From: JACPFV01 sp052386975
GTDB lineage: Bacteria; Pseudomonadota; Gammaproteobacteria; Nevskiales; Nevskiaceae
Direction: 5' to 3'
NCBI GenBank assembly: GCA_052386975.1
Contig: JBQTJQ010000076.1
Coordinates: 1-18,391, forward strand
Length of the DNA stretch: 18,391 nucleotides
Position numbers and translations under genes: made by a program
The notes under the pieces: generated by a model
The model's database searches: none
What the model was told of the DNA's origin: nothing
What the model saw: the letters and a program-made list of their open reading frames with translations, nothing else
Shown here: positions 10,540-17,239 of the stretch, in pieces
How positions within the stretch are numbered: position 1 is the first letter of the stretch
Layout of the letters: each line of letters opens with the position of its first letter

Positions 10540-10545
10540 ATTATA
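10540..10545 (-). promoter_or_regulatory. Possible -10 box for the kinase operon
   Basis: The minus strand reads a perfect TATAAT here, about 25-30 nt upstream of the kinase ATG at 10515. Its last bases overlap the ATG of the divergent gene at 10545. No good -35 hexamer is found at 16-18 nt spacing, so the call is tentative. Confidence 0.35.
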
Positions 10546-10982
10546 TGGGCAAGTTCACCGCGCTCCTCGACGATTCGCGCCGCGAGGACCTCATCGCCGA
10601 CATCGTCGACGTGGTCGAGGACCACATCGCCCAGCGCCCGGGCCTGCGCGGCGTCGCGCTGCGCGCCGCGATGGGCGCGGTGAACCGCCGGCTGCCCGAC
10701 GCGATCCCGCGCTCGGTCGCGCGCCTGCTGCCCGACTTCACCGCCGCGCTCGAGCCGCTGCACGCGCGCTCGCGCGGCGCCGGCGGCGTGGAGTTCGCCA
10801 GGATCCTCAAGCGCGACCGGGCGCAGGTCGCCGAAGCCGTGCTCGCCATCGCCGACGCGCGCGTCGCCGCCAGCAGCAATGGCGCGCTGAAGGCGTTCTA
10901 CGCGCGCTTCCGCGGCATCGCCGAGCACGAGGCCGAGGCGCTGGTGCCGGCGCTGGCGGACGTGCTGGCCCGGCACCTGTAA
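10545..10982 (+). CDS. Hypothetical protein, DUF6918-like
   Basis: This is a 145-residue, largely alpha-helical soluble protein with no signal peptide or membrane helix. The core GLRGVALRAAMGAVNRRLPDAIPRSVARLLPDF followed by LEPLH resembles, from memory, the DUF6918 group: a helix rich in small residues, then 'LLPDF..ALEP'. That match is not verified and no function is known. ATG 10545 starts 29 bp from the divergent kinase ATG, so both genes are probably expressed from a shared promoter region. The Shine-Dalgarno is weak. The TAA stop lies 8 bp from the stop of the convergent PhzF-like gene. Confidence 0.7.
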   Translation: MGKFTALLDDSRREDLIADIVDVVEDHIAQRPGLRGVALRAAMGAVNRRLPDAIPRSVARLLPDFTAALEPLHARSRGAGGVEFARILKRDRAQVAEAVLAIADARVAASSNGALKAFYARFRGIAEHEAEALVPALADVLARHL

Positions 10983-10990
10983 CCTCACCG

Positions 10991-11770
10991 TCACACCTCG
11001 ATCGTGCCCTCGAGGTACAGCGCCGCGTGCCCGGCCATGCGCACGCGGTCGCCGTCGAGCTCGCACCACAGCTCGCCGCCGCGCGCCGACACCTGGCGCG
11101 CATGCAGCTTGCGCTTGCCCAGCTCGCGCGCCCAATACGGCACCAGCCGGCAGTGCGCCGAGCCCGTCACCGGGTCTTCCGGCACGCCGGCGGCCGGCGC
11201 GAAGAAGCGCGAGACGAAGTCGCAATCGCTGCCGCGCGCGGTCACGATCACGCCGTGCAAGGGCAGCTTGCCGAGCGTCGCCAGGTCCGGGCGCAGCGCG
11301 CGCACCTGCTCGGCCGACTCGTACACCGCGAACCACTGGAAGCCCTCGTACAGCGCCTTCGGCCCGGCGCCGAGGGCGGCGACGAGGTCCGGGTTCGGCG
11401 TGGCCGGTCCCGGCGGAATCGACGGGAAGTCCATCGACAGCAGCGCGCCGTCGCGCCGCACCGTCAGCGGGCCGCTCTTCGACTGGAACGTGACCGCCGC
11501 GCGCTCCGGCTCGAGGCGGTTCAGCACCACCCAGCCCGAGGCCAGCGTGGCGTGGCCGCAGAGCGGCATCTCGACCGTCGGCGTGAACCAGCGGATGGCG
11601 TAGCCGTCGCCGTGCGGCACGATGAAGGCGGTCTCGGCCAGGTTGTTCTCGGCCGCGATCGACAGCAGCATCGAATCGGGCAGCCATTCGCCCAGCGGCA
11701 CCACGGCGGCCGGGTTGCCGGCGAAGACCTTCGACGCGAACGCGTCAACCTGCCACAGCGGAAGTTTCAT
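10991..11770 (-). CDS. PhzF-family isomerase
   Basis: This is a 259-residue protein of the PhzF/diaminopimelate-epimerase fold. PhzF itself isomerises dihydro-hydroxyanthranilate in phenazine synthesis, but most bacterial homologs act on unknown small metabolites, and no other phenazine gene is present. The start MKLPLWQVDAFASKVFAGNP is typical. The catalytic glutamate is Glu46 in NLAETAF. The second half-site motifs are PLCGHATLAS (about 69-78) and EDPVTGSAHC (198-207). ATG 11770 is preferred because the 22 extra upstream residues (from 11836) would be translated from a REP-like repeat. The repeat ends 11 nt upstream of the ATG. Confidence 0.92.
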   Translation of the reverse strand: MKLPLWQVDAFASKVFAGNPAAVVPLGEWLPDSMLLSIAAENNLAETAFIVPHGDGYAIRWFTPTVEMPLCGHATLASGWVVLNRLEPERAAVTFQSKSGPLTVRRDGALLSMDFPSIPPGPATPNPDLVAALGAGPKALYEGFQWFAVYESAEQVRALRPDLATLGKLPLHGVIVTARGSDCDFVSRFFAPAAGVPEDPVTGSAHCRLVPYWARELGKRKLHARQVSARGGELWCELDGDRVRMAGHAALYLEGTIEV

Positions 11771-11781
11771 GGGCCGGAATT

Positions 11782-11852
11782 GTAGGGCGGCATTCACATG
11801 CCGCCAATGCCGGCAATGGATTGCCGACGTCGGCAAGGGATTGCCGACCTAC
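11782..11852. repeat. REPIN-like cluster of three hairpins with GTAG/CTAC feet
   Basis: GTAG (11782-11785) is followed by the hairpin GGCGGCAT-TCAC-ATGCCGCC (11786-11805). Next come CGGCAA-TGGA-TTGCCG and GTCGGCAA-GGGA-TTGCCGAC, ending in CTAC (11849-11852). Two inverted REP units plus a middle hairpin give the doublet form known as a REPIN. It occupies nearly all of the gap between the XRE regulator gene, whose TAG stop is inside the right foot, and the PhzF-like start at 11770. Confidence 0.78.
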
Positions 11853-12685
11853 GGGCCCGCGAGTTTTTTCAGTAGCGCCGCGGTGGCTTCGTCGGCCGGG
11901 AAGAAACTCTCGACGCGCAGCTCGTCGGTGGTGATGTCCTGCGGCGTGCCAAAGGTGGTGATCATCGAGAATAGTTTCAACTGGAGCTGGCCTTTGGCCA
12001 GCTCCAGCGGCAGCACCGGCGGCGGCGGCGTCTCGAACGACGGCGCGCGCCAGGCCTCGGGGATTCCCGGGTACGCCAGGATCTCGTCGAGCAGCTTCTG
12101 CAGCGCCTCGTTGCCGCTGGCGGCGGCCTCGCGCCGCGTGCGGTTCAGCAGCACCGGCGCGGCCTGGTCGAAGTTCACGATGTAAGGGCGGAAGCCGTCC
12201 GGGTGGAAGGTCATCTTCAGCACGTTGTGCGGGCCCTTGCCGCACACGCGCTCCCACAATTGCGTGGGATCGCCGGCCAGGCTGAACACGCGCAGCATCG
12301 CGCGGTTGATCATCAGCACGTTCCAGGCGCGGTCCACCACCGACACCGGGTTGGGCTCCTGGTGGTCGAGCATCAGCTGCAGCGCTTCGCGCACCGGCGC
12401 CATCGCGGGCGATTTCAGGTCGGTCTCCCGGTACATGGCGGCGAAGCCGGCCGCGGTCAGCAGGGTGTTGCGCTCGCGCAAGGGGATCTCCAGGGCCTCG
12501 GACAGCTGCAGCACCATGTCGCGGCTCGGCCGCGCCCGCCCGGACTCCATGAAGCTGACGTGGCGCTGGCTGATGCGCGAGGTCAGCGCCAGGTCGAGCT
12601 GCGAGCACTTGCGCGTCTCGCGCCAGGCCTTCAGCAGCCGCGCGAACGGCGGACGTGACTCGAGCCGCGCGGCCGGCGTGCTCAT
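11849..12685 (-). CDS. XRE-family regulator with MmyB-like ligand-binding domain
   Basis: This is a 278-residue transcription regulator. An N-terminal helix-turn-helix (about residues 14-65: FARLLKAWRETRKCSQLDLA then SRISQRHVSFMESGRARPS) should bind DNA. The rest matches the MmyB-like domain, a PAS-related ligand pocket: LDHQEPNPVSVVDRAWNVLMINRAM (about 110-135) and later GNEALQKLLDEILAYPG. Some members of this family bind fatty acids. ATG 12685 overlaps the stop of the hydrolase gene by 4 nt (ATGA), so the two are translationally coupled, and the regulator probably controls its own operon. The frame stays open upstream of 12685, but that is only shadow of the hydrolase. The TAG stop lies in the REPIN-like repeat. 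Confidence 0.92.
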   Translation of the reverse strand: MSTPAARLESRPPFARLLKAWRETRKCSQLDLALTSRISQRHVSFMESGRARPSRDMVLQLSEALEIPLRERNTLLTAAGFAAMYRETDLKSPAMAPVREALQLMLDHQEPNPVSVVDRAWNVLMINRAMLRVFSLAGDPTQLWERVCGKGPHNVLKMTFHPDGFRPYIVNFDQAAPVLLNRTRREAAASGNEALQKLLDEILAYPGIPEAWRAPSFETPPPPVLPLELAKGQLQLKLFSMITTFGTPQDITTDELRVESFFPADEATAALLKKLAGP

Positions 12686-13542
12686 GCCGCCCTCGCCAGG
12701 ATCCAGTTTGCGGTCTCGCTCCACAGCGTGTCGCGCAGGCCTTCGCGGAAGAAGCCGATGTGGCCGATGGCGCGCGCGCCGACGTCGGCCGGCCGCACCT
12801 CGCGGCGCGTGACGCTGGCCTTCGGGTACTCGGACAGCAGCGCCTCGGCCGAGGCGCGCGGCGTGTAGCTGTCGTCGGTGAAGTTGAACGCCAGCAGCGG
12901 CAGCGCGAGCTTGCCGTAGCGCGAGGTGTCGATGCCGAACTCGGGACTGAACAGGTAGCGCGGCGCCCGCGCCCAGCGCCCCCATTCGCGGGTCACGCCG
13001 GAGGGCACGTCGGTCGAGGAGAAGCCGAGCCTGCGCGCCGGAAACCAGGCCAGCAGCGAGCCCAGCGGCACCAGCAGGTACCACCACAGCGTCGAAAAGA
13101 TGCGGTAAGCGCCGCGGTCCTGGCTGACGTGCGGACGCGGGGCGGCGACGAACACCAGGCCGGCGAGCTTCTCCGAAAGCGGCGTCATGCCGACGATCTG
13201 CGCGCCGGCGGAGTGGCCGGCGAGGAACACGGGCAGGTTGGGGAACTGCGCGAGCACGCGCTCGAGCACGGCGTGCAGGTCGAGCCGGCCCCAGTCCTGG
13301 AAGCTCGTGGTCCGGGGATACTTCAGCGCGGTCGCCGTTTCACCGACGCCGCGGTAGTCGAAGGTCACGGTGGCCACGCCGCGCCCGGCCATGTCGGCGG
13401 CGAACTTGCCGTAGTAGCGCCGCGGGATGCCCATCCCCGGGGCGACCACCAGCACGGCGCGCGGCGCGGGCGGAGCGAACAGGCTCGCCGGCAGCTCGAA
13501 GCCGTCGCTGCAGCGGATGCGAACTTCCGTGGCTTGCGTCAT
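12682..13542 (-). CDS. Alpha/beta hydrolase (COG4757-like)
   Basis: This is a 286-residue cytoplasmic alpha/beta hydrolase. The nucleophile elbow is GHSAGAQ with Ser111, the acid is probably Asp223 or Asp224 in FTDDSYTPR, and the histidine is His261 in IGHIGFF, so the catalytic triad is complete. GMGIPRRYYGKFA (about 36-48) and TFDYRGVGET are typical of the COG4757 group of predicted hydrolases, probably acting on esters or acyl groups; the substrate is unknown. ATG 13542 (MTQATEVRIRCSDGFELP) is chosen. A start at 13602 would translate a palindrome and add a cysteine-rich tail not expected in the family. The MmyB-type regulator downstream suggests control by a fatty-acid-like ligand. Confidence 0.9.
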   Translation of the reverse strand: MTQATEVRIRCSDGFELPASLFAPPAPRAVLVVAPGMGIPRRYYGKFAADMAGRGVATVTFDYRGVGETATALKYPRTTSFQDWGRLDLHAVLERVLAQFPNLPVFLAGHSAGAQIVGMTPLSEKLAGLVFVAAPRPHVSQDRGAYRIFSTLWWYLLVPLGSLLAWFPARRLGFSSTDVPSGVTREWGRWARAPRYLFSPEFGIDTSRYGKLALPLLAFNFTDDSYTPRASAEALLSEYPKASVTRREVRPADVGARAIGHIGFFREGLRDTLWSETANWILARAA

Positions 13543-13576
13543 GGGCAGGCAGTCTCGGCGCCTATCATCACACCGA

Positions 13577-13597
13577 CAATTACCGGGCTGGTAATTG
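13577..13597. promoter_or_regulatory. 21-bp palindrome upstream of the hydrolase-regulator operon, possible operator
   Basis: CAATTACC (13577-13584) and GGTAATTG (13590-13597) are exact inverted repeats around GGGCT. The site is 35 bp upstream of the hydrolase ATG and is AT-rich for this genome. Its position and symmetry suit the binding site of the XRE/MmyB regulator encoded in the same operon. It could also act on the divergent DUF2834 gene. Confidence 0.55.
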
Positions 13598-13607
13598 CCC
13601 ACCCATT

Positions 13608-13649
13608 GGGGTCAGACCACCATTTCGCCAGAAAAGGTGGTCTGTCCCC
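13608..13649. repeat. Inverted pair of GGGGTCAGACC-type repeats (REPIN-like)
   Basis: GGGGTCAGACCACC (13608-13621) and GGTGGTCTGTCCCC (13636-13649) pair at 12 of 14 positions around a 14-nt centre. The outer GGGG-AC/CCCC edges and A-rich inner edge recall the doublet inside the kinase gene, so both may belong to one broad class. It lies between the divergent hydrolase and DUF2834 genes and just precedes the latter's ribosome binding site. Confidence 0.65.
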
Positions 13650-13665
13650 CATTTACCCCATTCAT

Positions 13666-13669
13666 GGAG
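13666..13669 (+). promoter_or_regulatory. Ribosome binding site deciding the DUF2834 start
   Basis: GGAG lies 6 nt before ATG 13676. It overlaps the other candidate ATG at 13664, which has no purine run upstream, so 13676 is preferred. Confidence 0.5.
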
Positions 13670-13675
13670 CGAGCC

Positions 13676-13987
13676 ATGCGCAACCTGATCGTGAACCTGA
13701 TCCTGCTGGCCTTCGGCGCCTACAGCCTCTACGTCATGTGGGACTTCGGCTACCTCGGCATCTGGCGCGCGGGCTTCGCCAGCGCGGCGGCGCTGCAGAT
13801 CCTGCTGGACCTGGTCATCGCCTGCCTGCTGATCTCGAGCTGGATGATCGGCGATGCGCGCGCCAGGGGCCTGAAGGCCTGGCCGTTCGTGGGCATCACC
13901 GTCGCGGCCGGCTCGTTCGGCCCGCTGCTGTACCTGCTCTACCGCGAGCGCCACGGTAGCGTCAGGCCAGCAGCACCACCGCCGTGA
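13676..13987 (+). CDS. DUF2834 membrane protein
   Basis: This is a 103-residue integral membrane protein of the DUF2834 type, function unknown. Three hydrophobic segments are visible: LIVNLILLAFGAYSLYVMW, ALQILLDLVIACLLISSWMI and the stretch from PFVGITVAAGSFG to LLYLLYR. The conserved DARARGLKAWPF loop and GSFGPLLYLLYRE end match the family. ATG 13676 (MRNLIVN) is used, with ATG 13664 (MERAMRN) possible. A frame opening at 13595 would start inside a repeat and is rejected. The 3' end overlaps the convergent PP2C gene by 26 bp, so its last residues (VRPAAPPP) are encoded opposite the phosphatase C-terminus. Confidence 0.85.
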   Translation: MRNLIVNLILLAFGAYSLYVMWDFGYLGIWRAGFASAAALQILLDLVIACLLISSWMIGDARARGLKAWPFVGITVAAGSFGPLLYLLYRERHGSVRPAAPPP

Positions 13988-14633
13988 CGTTGTCCTGCTT
14001 GGGCAGGTCGGCCCTGTCGACCGCCTGGAGCATGCCGATGACGGCGGCCTCGGCGTCGGAGGCGTTGCCGAGGCAGGCGGCGACCTCGTCGTCCTCGAGC
14101 GTGACGATGCCGTCGGTCGCCAGCAGGAAGCGGTCGCCGCGCATCACCGCCAGCCGGTCGGCCACGTCCACGCGCGACAGGTTGAAGCCGACGCAGCTGG
14201 TGACGCCGCCGTCCTCCGCGTGCAGCGCGTTGAGGCGCATCAGCCGGCGCTCGCGCAGCAACAGGAGGTAGCTGTCGCCGACGCTGACCGCCGAGAACTC
14301 CGCGCCGCGCACGTAGATCGCCACCAGCGTGGTCGCCATCTCGCGCAGCTTGCGGTCGGCGCGCTGCATGGCCTTCAGCGCATGGTCGGTCGCGACTGTG
14401 GCTTCCTGCAGCCACACGCGCGGCGCGGCCGTGGCCAGCGCGCGGCGCGCGCCGAACTGCTCGACGAACTCGCGCACCGCCTCGCGGCTGGCGACGTCGC
14501 CGCAGGGATGGCCGCCGAGCCCGTCGGCAATCACCGCCAGCAGCTCGTCGTCGCCATAGCGCTCGAGGCGCCAGGCATCCTCCTGCCGGCGCCGCTTGCC
14601 CTGGATCTGCCCGCCGGCCGCCCGCAGGCTCAT
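13962..14633 (-). CDS. PP2C-family Ser/Thr protein phosphatase
   Basis: This is a 223-residue soluble PP2C-type phosphatase, which removes phosphate from serine or threonine using two metal ions. The metal-binding acids are present: QEDAW (Asp19), ADGLGGH (Asp37), LLATDGI (Asp174) and KQDNVT (Asp214). SVGDSYLLLL (117-126) is the usual core strand. The protein is the minimal catalytic domain with no membrane helix or sensor. ATG 14633 overlaps the stop of the TPR-DUF1329 gene by 4 nt (ATGA), implying translational coupling to the TonB-like unit. No partner Ser/Thr kinase of the usual type is in the window; one may lie beyond it. The 3' end overlaps the convergent DUF2834 gene. Confidence 0.92.
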   Translation of the reverse strand: MSLRAAGGQIQGKRRRQEDAWRLERYGDDELLAVIADGLGGHPCGDVASREAVREFVEQFGARRALATAAPRVWLQEATVATDHALKAMQRADRKLREMATTLVAIYVRGAEFSAVSVGDSYLLLLRERRLMRLNALHAEDGGVTSCVGFNLSRVDVADRLAVMRGDRFLLATDGIVTLEDDEVAACLGNASDAEAAVIGMLQAVDRADLPKQDNVTAVVLLA

Positions 14634-17239
14634 TTCGAGTACCGCGCGCTGACCGTCGCCGGGAGGAAATCGCCTTCGCGCATGGCCACGTTGTACTTCA
14701 CTGGCGGGTCCTCGGCCAGCAGCCGGTGCACGAAATAGCGGTCCTGCCTCAGGTCGTAGGTCACGATCGGGTAGGTGTTGGTGGACAGCACGTCGTACGA
14801 GGTCAGCAGGTGGCCCTCCTGGAAGCGCCACAGCGCGCCGTTGCGGTCCTGGTTCTCGACCAGCACCACGTTCCAGGAATCCTCGTCCAGGTAGAACACG
14901 CGCTTGCCGAACTGGTGGCGCGCGCCGCCGCGCTCGGTGGCCTCGATCGCCCACACGCGGTGCAGTTCGTAGCGCGCGTGCTTGCCGTCGAACGTCGGCC
15001 AGGTGAGCTGCTGCTCGTACTTCCGGCTGCCGTCGGACAGGCGGTAGGCGTTGTACGGGATGTAGAGCTCGCGCTTGCCCAGCAGCTTCCAGACGTAGCG
15101 GTCGAAGGCGCCGTTGTACATGTCGATCATGTCGATCGAGTACAGGCCGTCGCTGCCGTACAGCGGCTGGTCGTAGCCCAGCGGCGGCAGGCGCAGCATG
15201 CGCCCGACCTGGCCGAGCAGGACCCAGATCGCGCGTGATTTCTTCAGCGAGTTGGCCGACTCGTGGAACAGCACCACGAAATCGGCGCTGGTGTCGGTGA
15301 CGCGCTCGCCGACGAAGCTCACGCCGTAGGCGATGACGTTCTCGGCCGCGAGGTCGGCCGGCCGCGCCAGGTGGCCATAGCGGAACAGCACGCGGGACAC
15401 GCCCTTGTTGCGATGGCTGATGCCGTCCCTGCCCACCACCGCCTGCGAAGTCACGCCGACGTACGAGTCGCCGCGGTAACGCGTGCGGTGGTTCCACATC
15501 GCCTCGACGCCGTTGTCCGGCCGCGGGAACGGGAAGCCCAGCCGTGCCCCGGTGAGTGCGTCCGATCCGATCAACTTCGCCTTGCCGAGGTTGGCCGCGG
15601 TCGCGTCGTAGATCGCCTGCGGATACGCCGCGCTGCGGCGCGTGGCGTACACCGGCATGCGGAAGTCCGGGTATTTCGACAGCAGCGCCCGGTGCCCGGC
15701 ACTGAGTTGCGCGGCGTACTGCGCGGCGTTGGCCGGCGCGATGGTGAACAGCGGCGTGTCCTGCGGAAACGGATCGACCAGGCGGCCGTTCGGCTTGTAG
15801 CCCGGCGCCGGCCGGGTGATGCCGCCGGTCCAGGCCGGGATCGTGCCGTCGGCGTTGCCGTCGCGCTCGGCGCCGACATCGGTCAGGCGCGCACCCACGC
15901 GGCCCGGCCCTGGCGCGGCACCGGCCGACAGCGACGGCGTCGCAGTCGCGGCCGCGCCGGGCAGCCGGCCGCCGAGCGCCACGGTTTCCGCGGGCGGCGC
16001 GCCGGCCTGCGCCTGGCGCGCGGCCCGGGCGCGTGCCGCAGGCGAGTCGAGGTACTCCAGCCACTCGCCTGCCGTCGCGGCGAGCTGCGGCGAGCGCCGC
16101 GCGCCGTCGAACGCGGCGGCGGCGCGATCGAGCTCGTCGCGATCCATGTAGAGCTGGCCGAGCTGCATCGAGCGGCCCGGATCCTCGGCGAGCTGCTGCG
16201 CCTCGGCCAGCGCGCCGAGCGCCAGCGAGGATTCGCGCGCGGCCAGCCACAGCCCGGCCTGCGCCTCGAGGTTCGGCGCGTTGCGCGGCACCTCCCCGCC
16301 CTTCATCCAGACGTGCAGCAGCGATCCCGCCTCGAACGGCGCACCCTGCTGCGCGGTCAGTCCGACGAGCTGCAGGCGCTCCTCGGCGGATCGCAGGTGC
16401 CCGAGCCGCGCGGCGAGCTCGAGCACCGCCAGCGCGCGCTCGCGATCGCCGGACTCGATCAACGAAGACGCGAGCAGCAACCAGTACTCGCGTCGCTCGC
16501 GGTTCCTGCGGACCAGCCTCTCGAGCACCGCCGTGGCCTCGGGCTTCCTGCCGGCGCCGGCGTACGCGATGTGCAGCGCCTGCAGCCAGGCCTCGTCCGG
16601 GTTCGGCTGTGCCGCGACCGCGCGCTCGAGCAGCGGCAGCGCGTCCGCGTAGCGCTCGAGCTGCAGGTAAGCCGCGCCGAGCGCGGCCTGCTGCCCGGCC
16701 GGCGCCGCCGCATTGTTGCGCAGCCGCGGCTCGAACAACTTGATCACCTCGGCCGGCTTGCCGGTCGCAGCCAGCAGCTGGGCCGTATCGTTACGCATCT
16801 CGGTCGCGGCCTGCGGCGACAGCGCATCCAGCCGCAAGGCCTGGTCGAGGTAACCCAGCGCCGCCTCGTATTCCCTGCTGCCGGCCGCCCTCGCCGCCAG
16901 CTCGCGCAGCAGCAGCGCCCGCTCGTACGGATCCGTGGTGTTCTCGAGCAGCTGCTTGGGATCCGCGGGTTGCGCCGCCGGCGGCGCGCCCGGCAGCTCG
17001 CGCACTTCGCTGCGGTACTGGTCGGCATGGGCCAATGGGAGCGCGAACAAGAAGTGTAGAGCGACCAGGGCGCGGGTCGCTGGCTTGCCGAGCGGAAGTA
17101 GAAGCGCAGCGAGACGGAGCCCCGAGCGAAGCGAGGGGTGCCGCGCGTCGCGAGCCGAGACTTGGCGAGGCGAGCAGCGCGGCATCGAGCGAGCCATGGA
17201 GCTCGGCAAGCCAACGACCCGCGCAACGAGCGTCCTCAT
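14630..17239 (-). CDS. Secreted TPR-DUF1329 fusion protein
   Basis: This is an 869-residue predicted periplasmic or outer-membrane-associated protein. Residues about 85-400 are tetratricopeptide repeats; blocks such as AAYLQLERYADALPLLERAV and WMKGGEVPRNAPNLEAQAGL resemble the TPR protein that usually follows tonB in TonB2-type operons. A Pro/Ala/Gly-rich linker (about 405-447) leads to a complete DUF1329 domain (about 448-869), beginning DVGAERDGNADGTIPAWTGG and running to YFVHRLLAEDPPVKYN. DUF1329 belongs to the LolA/LolB-like lipoprotein-sorting fold group and is normally a separate protein of about 450 residues. ATG 17239 overlaps the upstream TonB stop by 4 nt (ATGA). The signal peptide (core LVALHFLFALPLAHA, cleavage after about Ala72) is preceded by about 49 residues encoded by an inserted inverted-repeat element. 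The fusion is one uninterrupted frame. Confidence 0.85.
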   Translation of the reverse strand: MRTLVARVVGLPSSMARSMPRCSPRQVSARDARHPSLRSGLRLAALLLPLGKPATRALVALHFLFALPLAHADQYRSEVRELPGAPPAAQPADPKQLLENTTDPYERALLLRELAARAAGSREYEAALGYLDQALRLDALSPQAATEMRNDTAQLLAATGKPAEVIKLFEPRLRNNAAAPAGQQAALGAAYLQLERYADALPLLERAVAAQPNPDEAWLQALHIAYAGAGRKPEATAVLERLVRRNRERREYWLLLASSLIESGDRERALAVLELAARLGHLRSAEERLQLVGLTAQQGAPFEAGSLLHVWMKGGEVPRNAPNLEAQAGLWLAARESSLALGALAEAQQLAEDPGRSMQLGQLYMDRDELDRAAAAFDGARRSPQLAATAGEWLEYLDSPAARARAARQAQAGAPPAETVALGGRLPGAAATATPSLSAGAAPGPGRVGARLTDVGAERDGNADGTIPAWTGGITRPAPGYKPNGRLVDPFPQDTPLFTIAPANAAQYAAQLSAGHRALLSKYPDFRMPVYATRRSAAYPQAIYDATAANLGKAKLIGSDALTGARLGFPFPRPDNGVEAMWNHRTRYRGDSYVGVTSQAVVGRDGISHRNKGVSRVLFRYGHLARPADLAAENVIAYGVSFVGERVTDTSADFVVLFHESANSLKKSRAIWVLLGQVGRMLRLPPLGYDQPLYGSDGLYSIDMIDMYNGAFDRYVWKLLGKRELYIPYNAYRLSDGSRKYEQQLTWPTFDGKHARYELHRVWAIEATERGGARHQFGKRVFYLDEDSWNVVLVENQDRNGALWRFQEGHLLTSYDVLSTNTYPIVTYDLRQDRYFVHRLLAEDPPVKYNVAMREGDFLPATVSARYSK
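17070..17224. repeat. 155-bp element with 24-bp terminal inverted repeats
   Basis: The left arm 17070-17093 and right arm 17201-17224 match as inverted repeats at 23 of 24 positions (sharing GGCTTGCCGAGC at the inner end). The inside holds further short dyads such as CCCCGAGCGAAGCGAGGGG at 17120-17138. The size and terminal repeats suit a non-autonomous mobile palindromic element. It lies within the signal-peptide region of the TPR-DUF1329 gene and is translated in frame. No target-site duplication is obvious. Confidence 0.75.

Noticed and set aside
7972..10683. 903-residue plus-strand frame across the kinase/DUF2505/DUF2970 genes
   Set aside because: It crosses several real minus-strand genes and their gaps and encodes no recognisable domain. 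It stays open only because stops are rare in this GC-rich DNA.
10991..11770. Phenazine biosynthesis gene
   Set aside because: The PhzF fold is clear, but no other phz gene is present and most PhzF homologs are not in phenazine pathways.
11771..11836. N-terminal extension of the PhzF-like protein from ATG 11836
   Set aside because: The 22 extra residues come from the REPIN-like repeat, and the family's N-terminus starts at MKLPLWQVDAF.
12686..13087. N-terminal extension of the XRE regulator to 13087
   Set aside because: That stretch is shadow of the hydrolase gene; the HTH domain begins naturally after ATG 12685.
12655..13959. 434-residue plus-strand frame spanning the hydrolase and DUF2834 genes
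   Set aside because: It is antisense to the hydrolase and out of frame with the DUF2834 gene; its protein is Arg/Ala/Gly-rich shadow.
15263..17059. 598-residue plus-strand frame opposite the TPR-DUF1329 gene
   Set aside because: It is shadow of the TPR and DUF1329 coding sequence; no motif or plausible start site.
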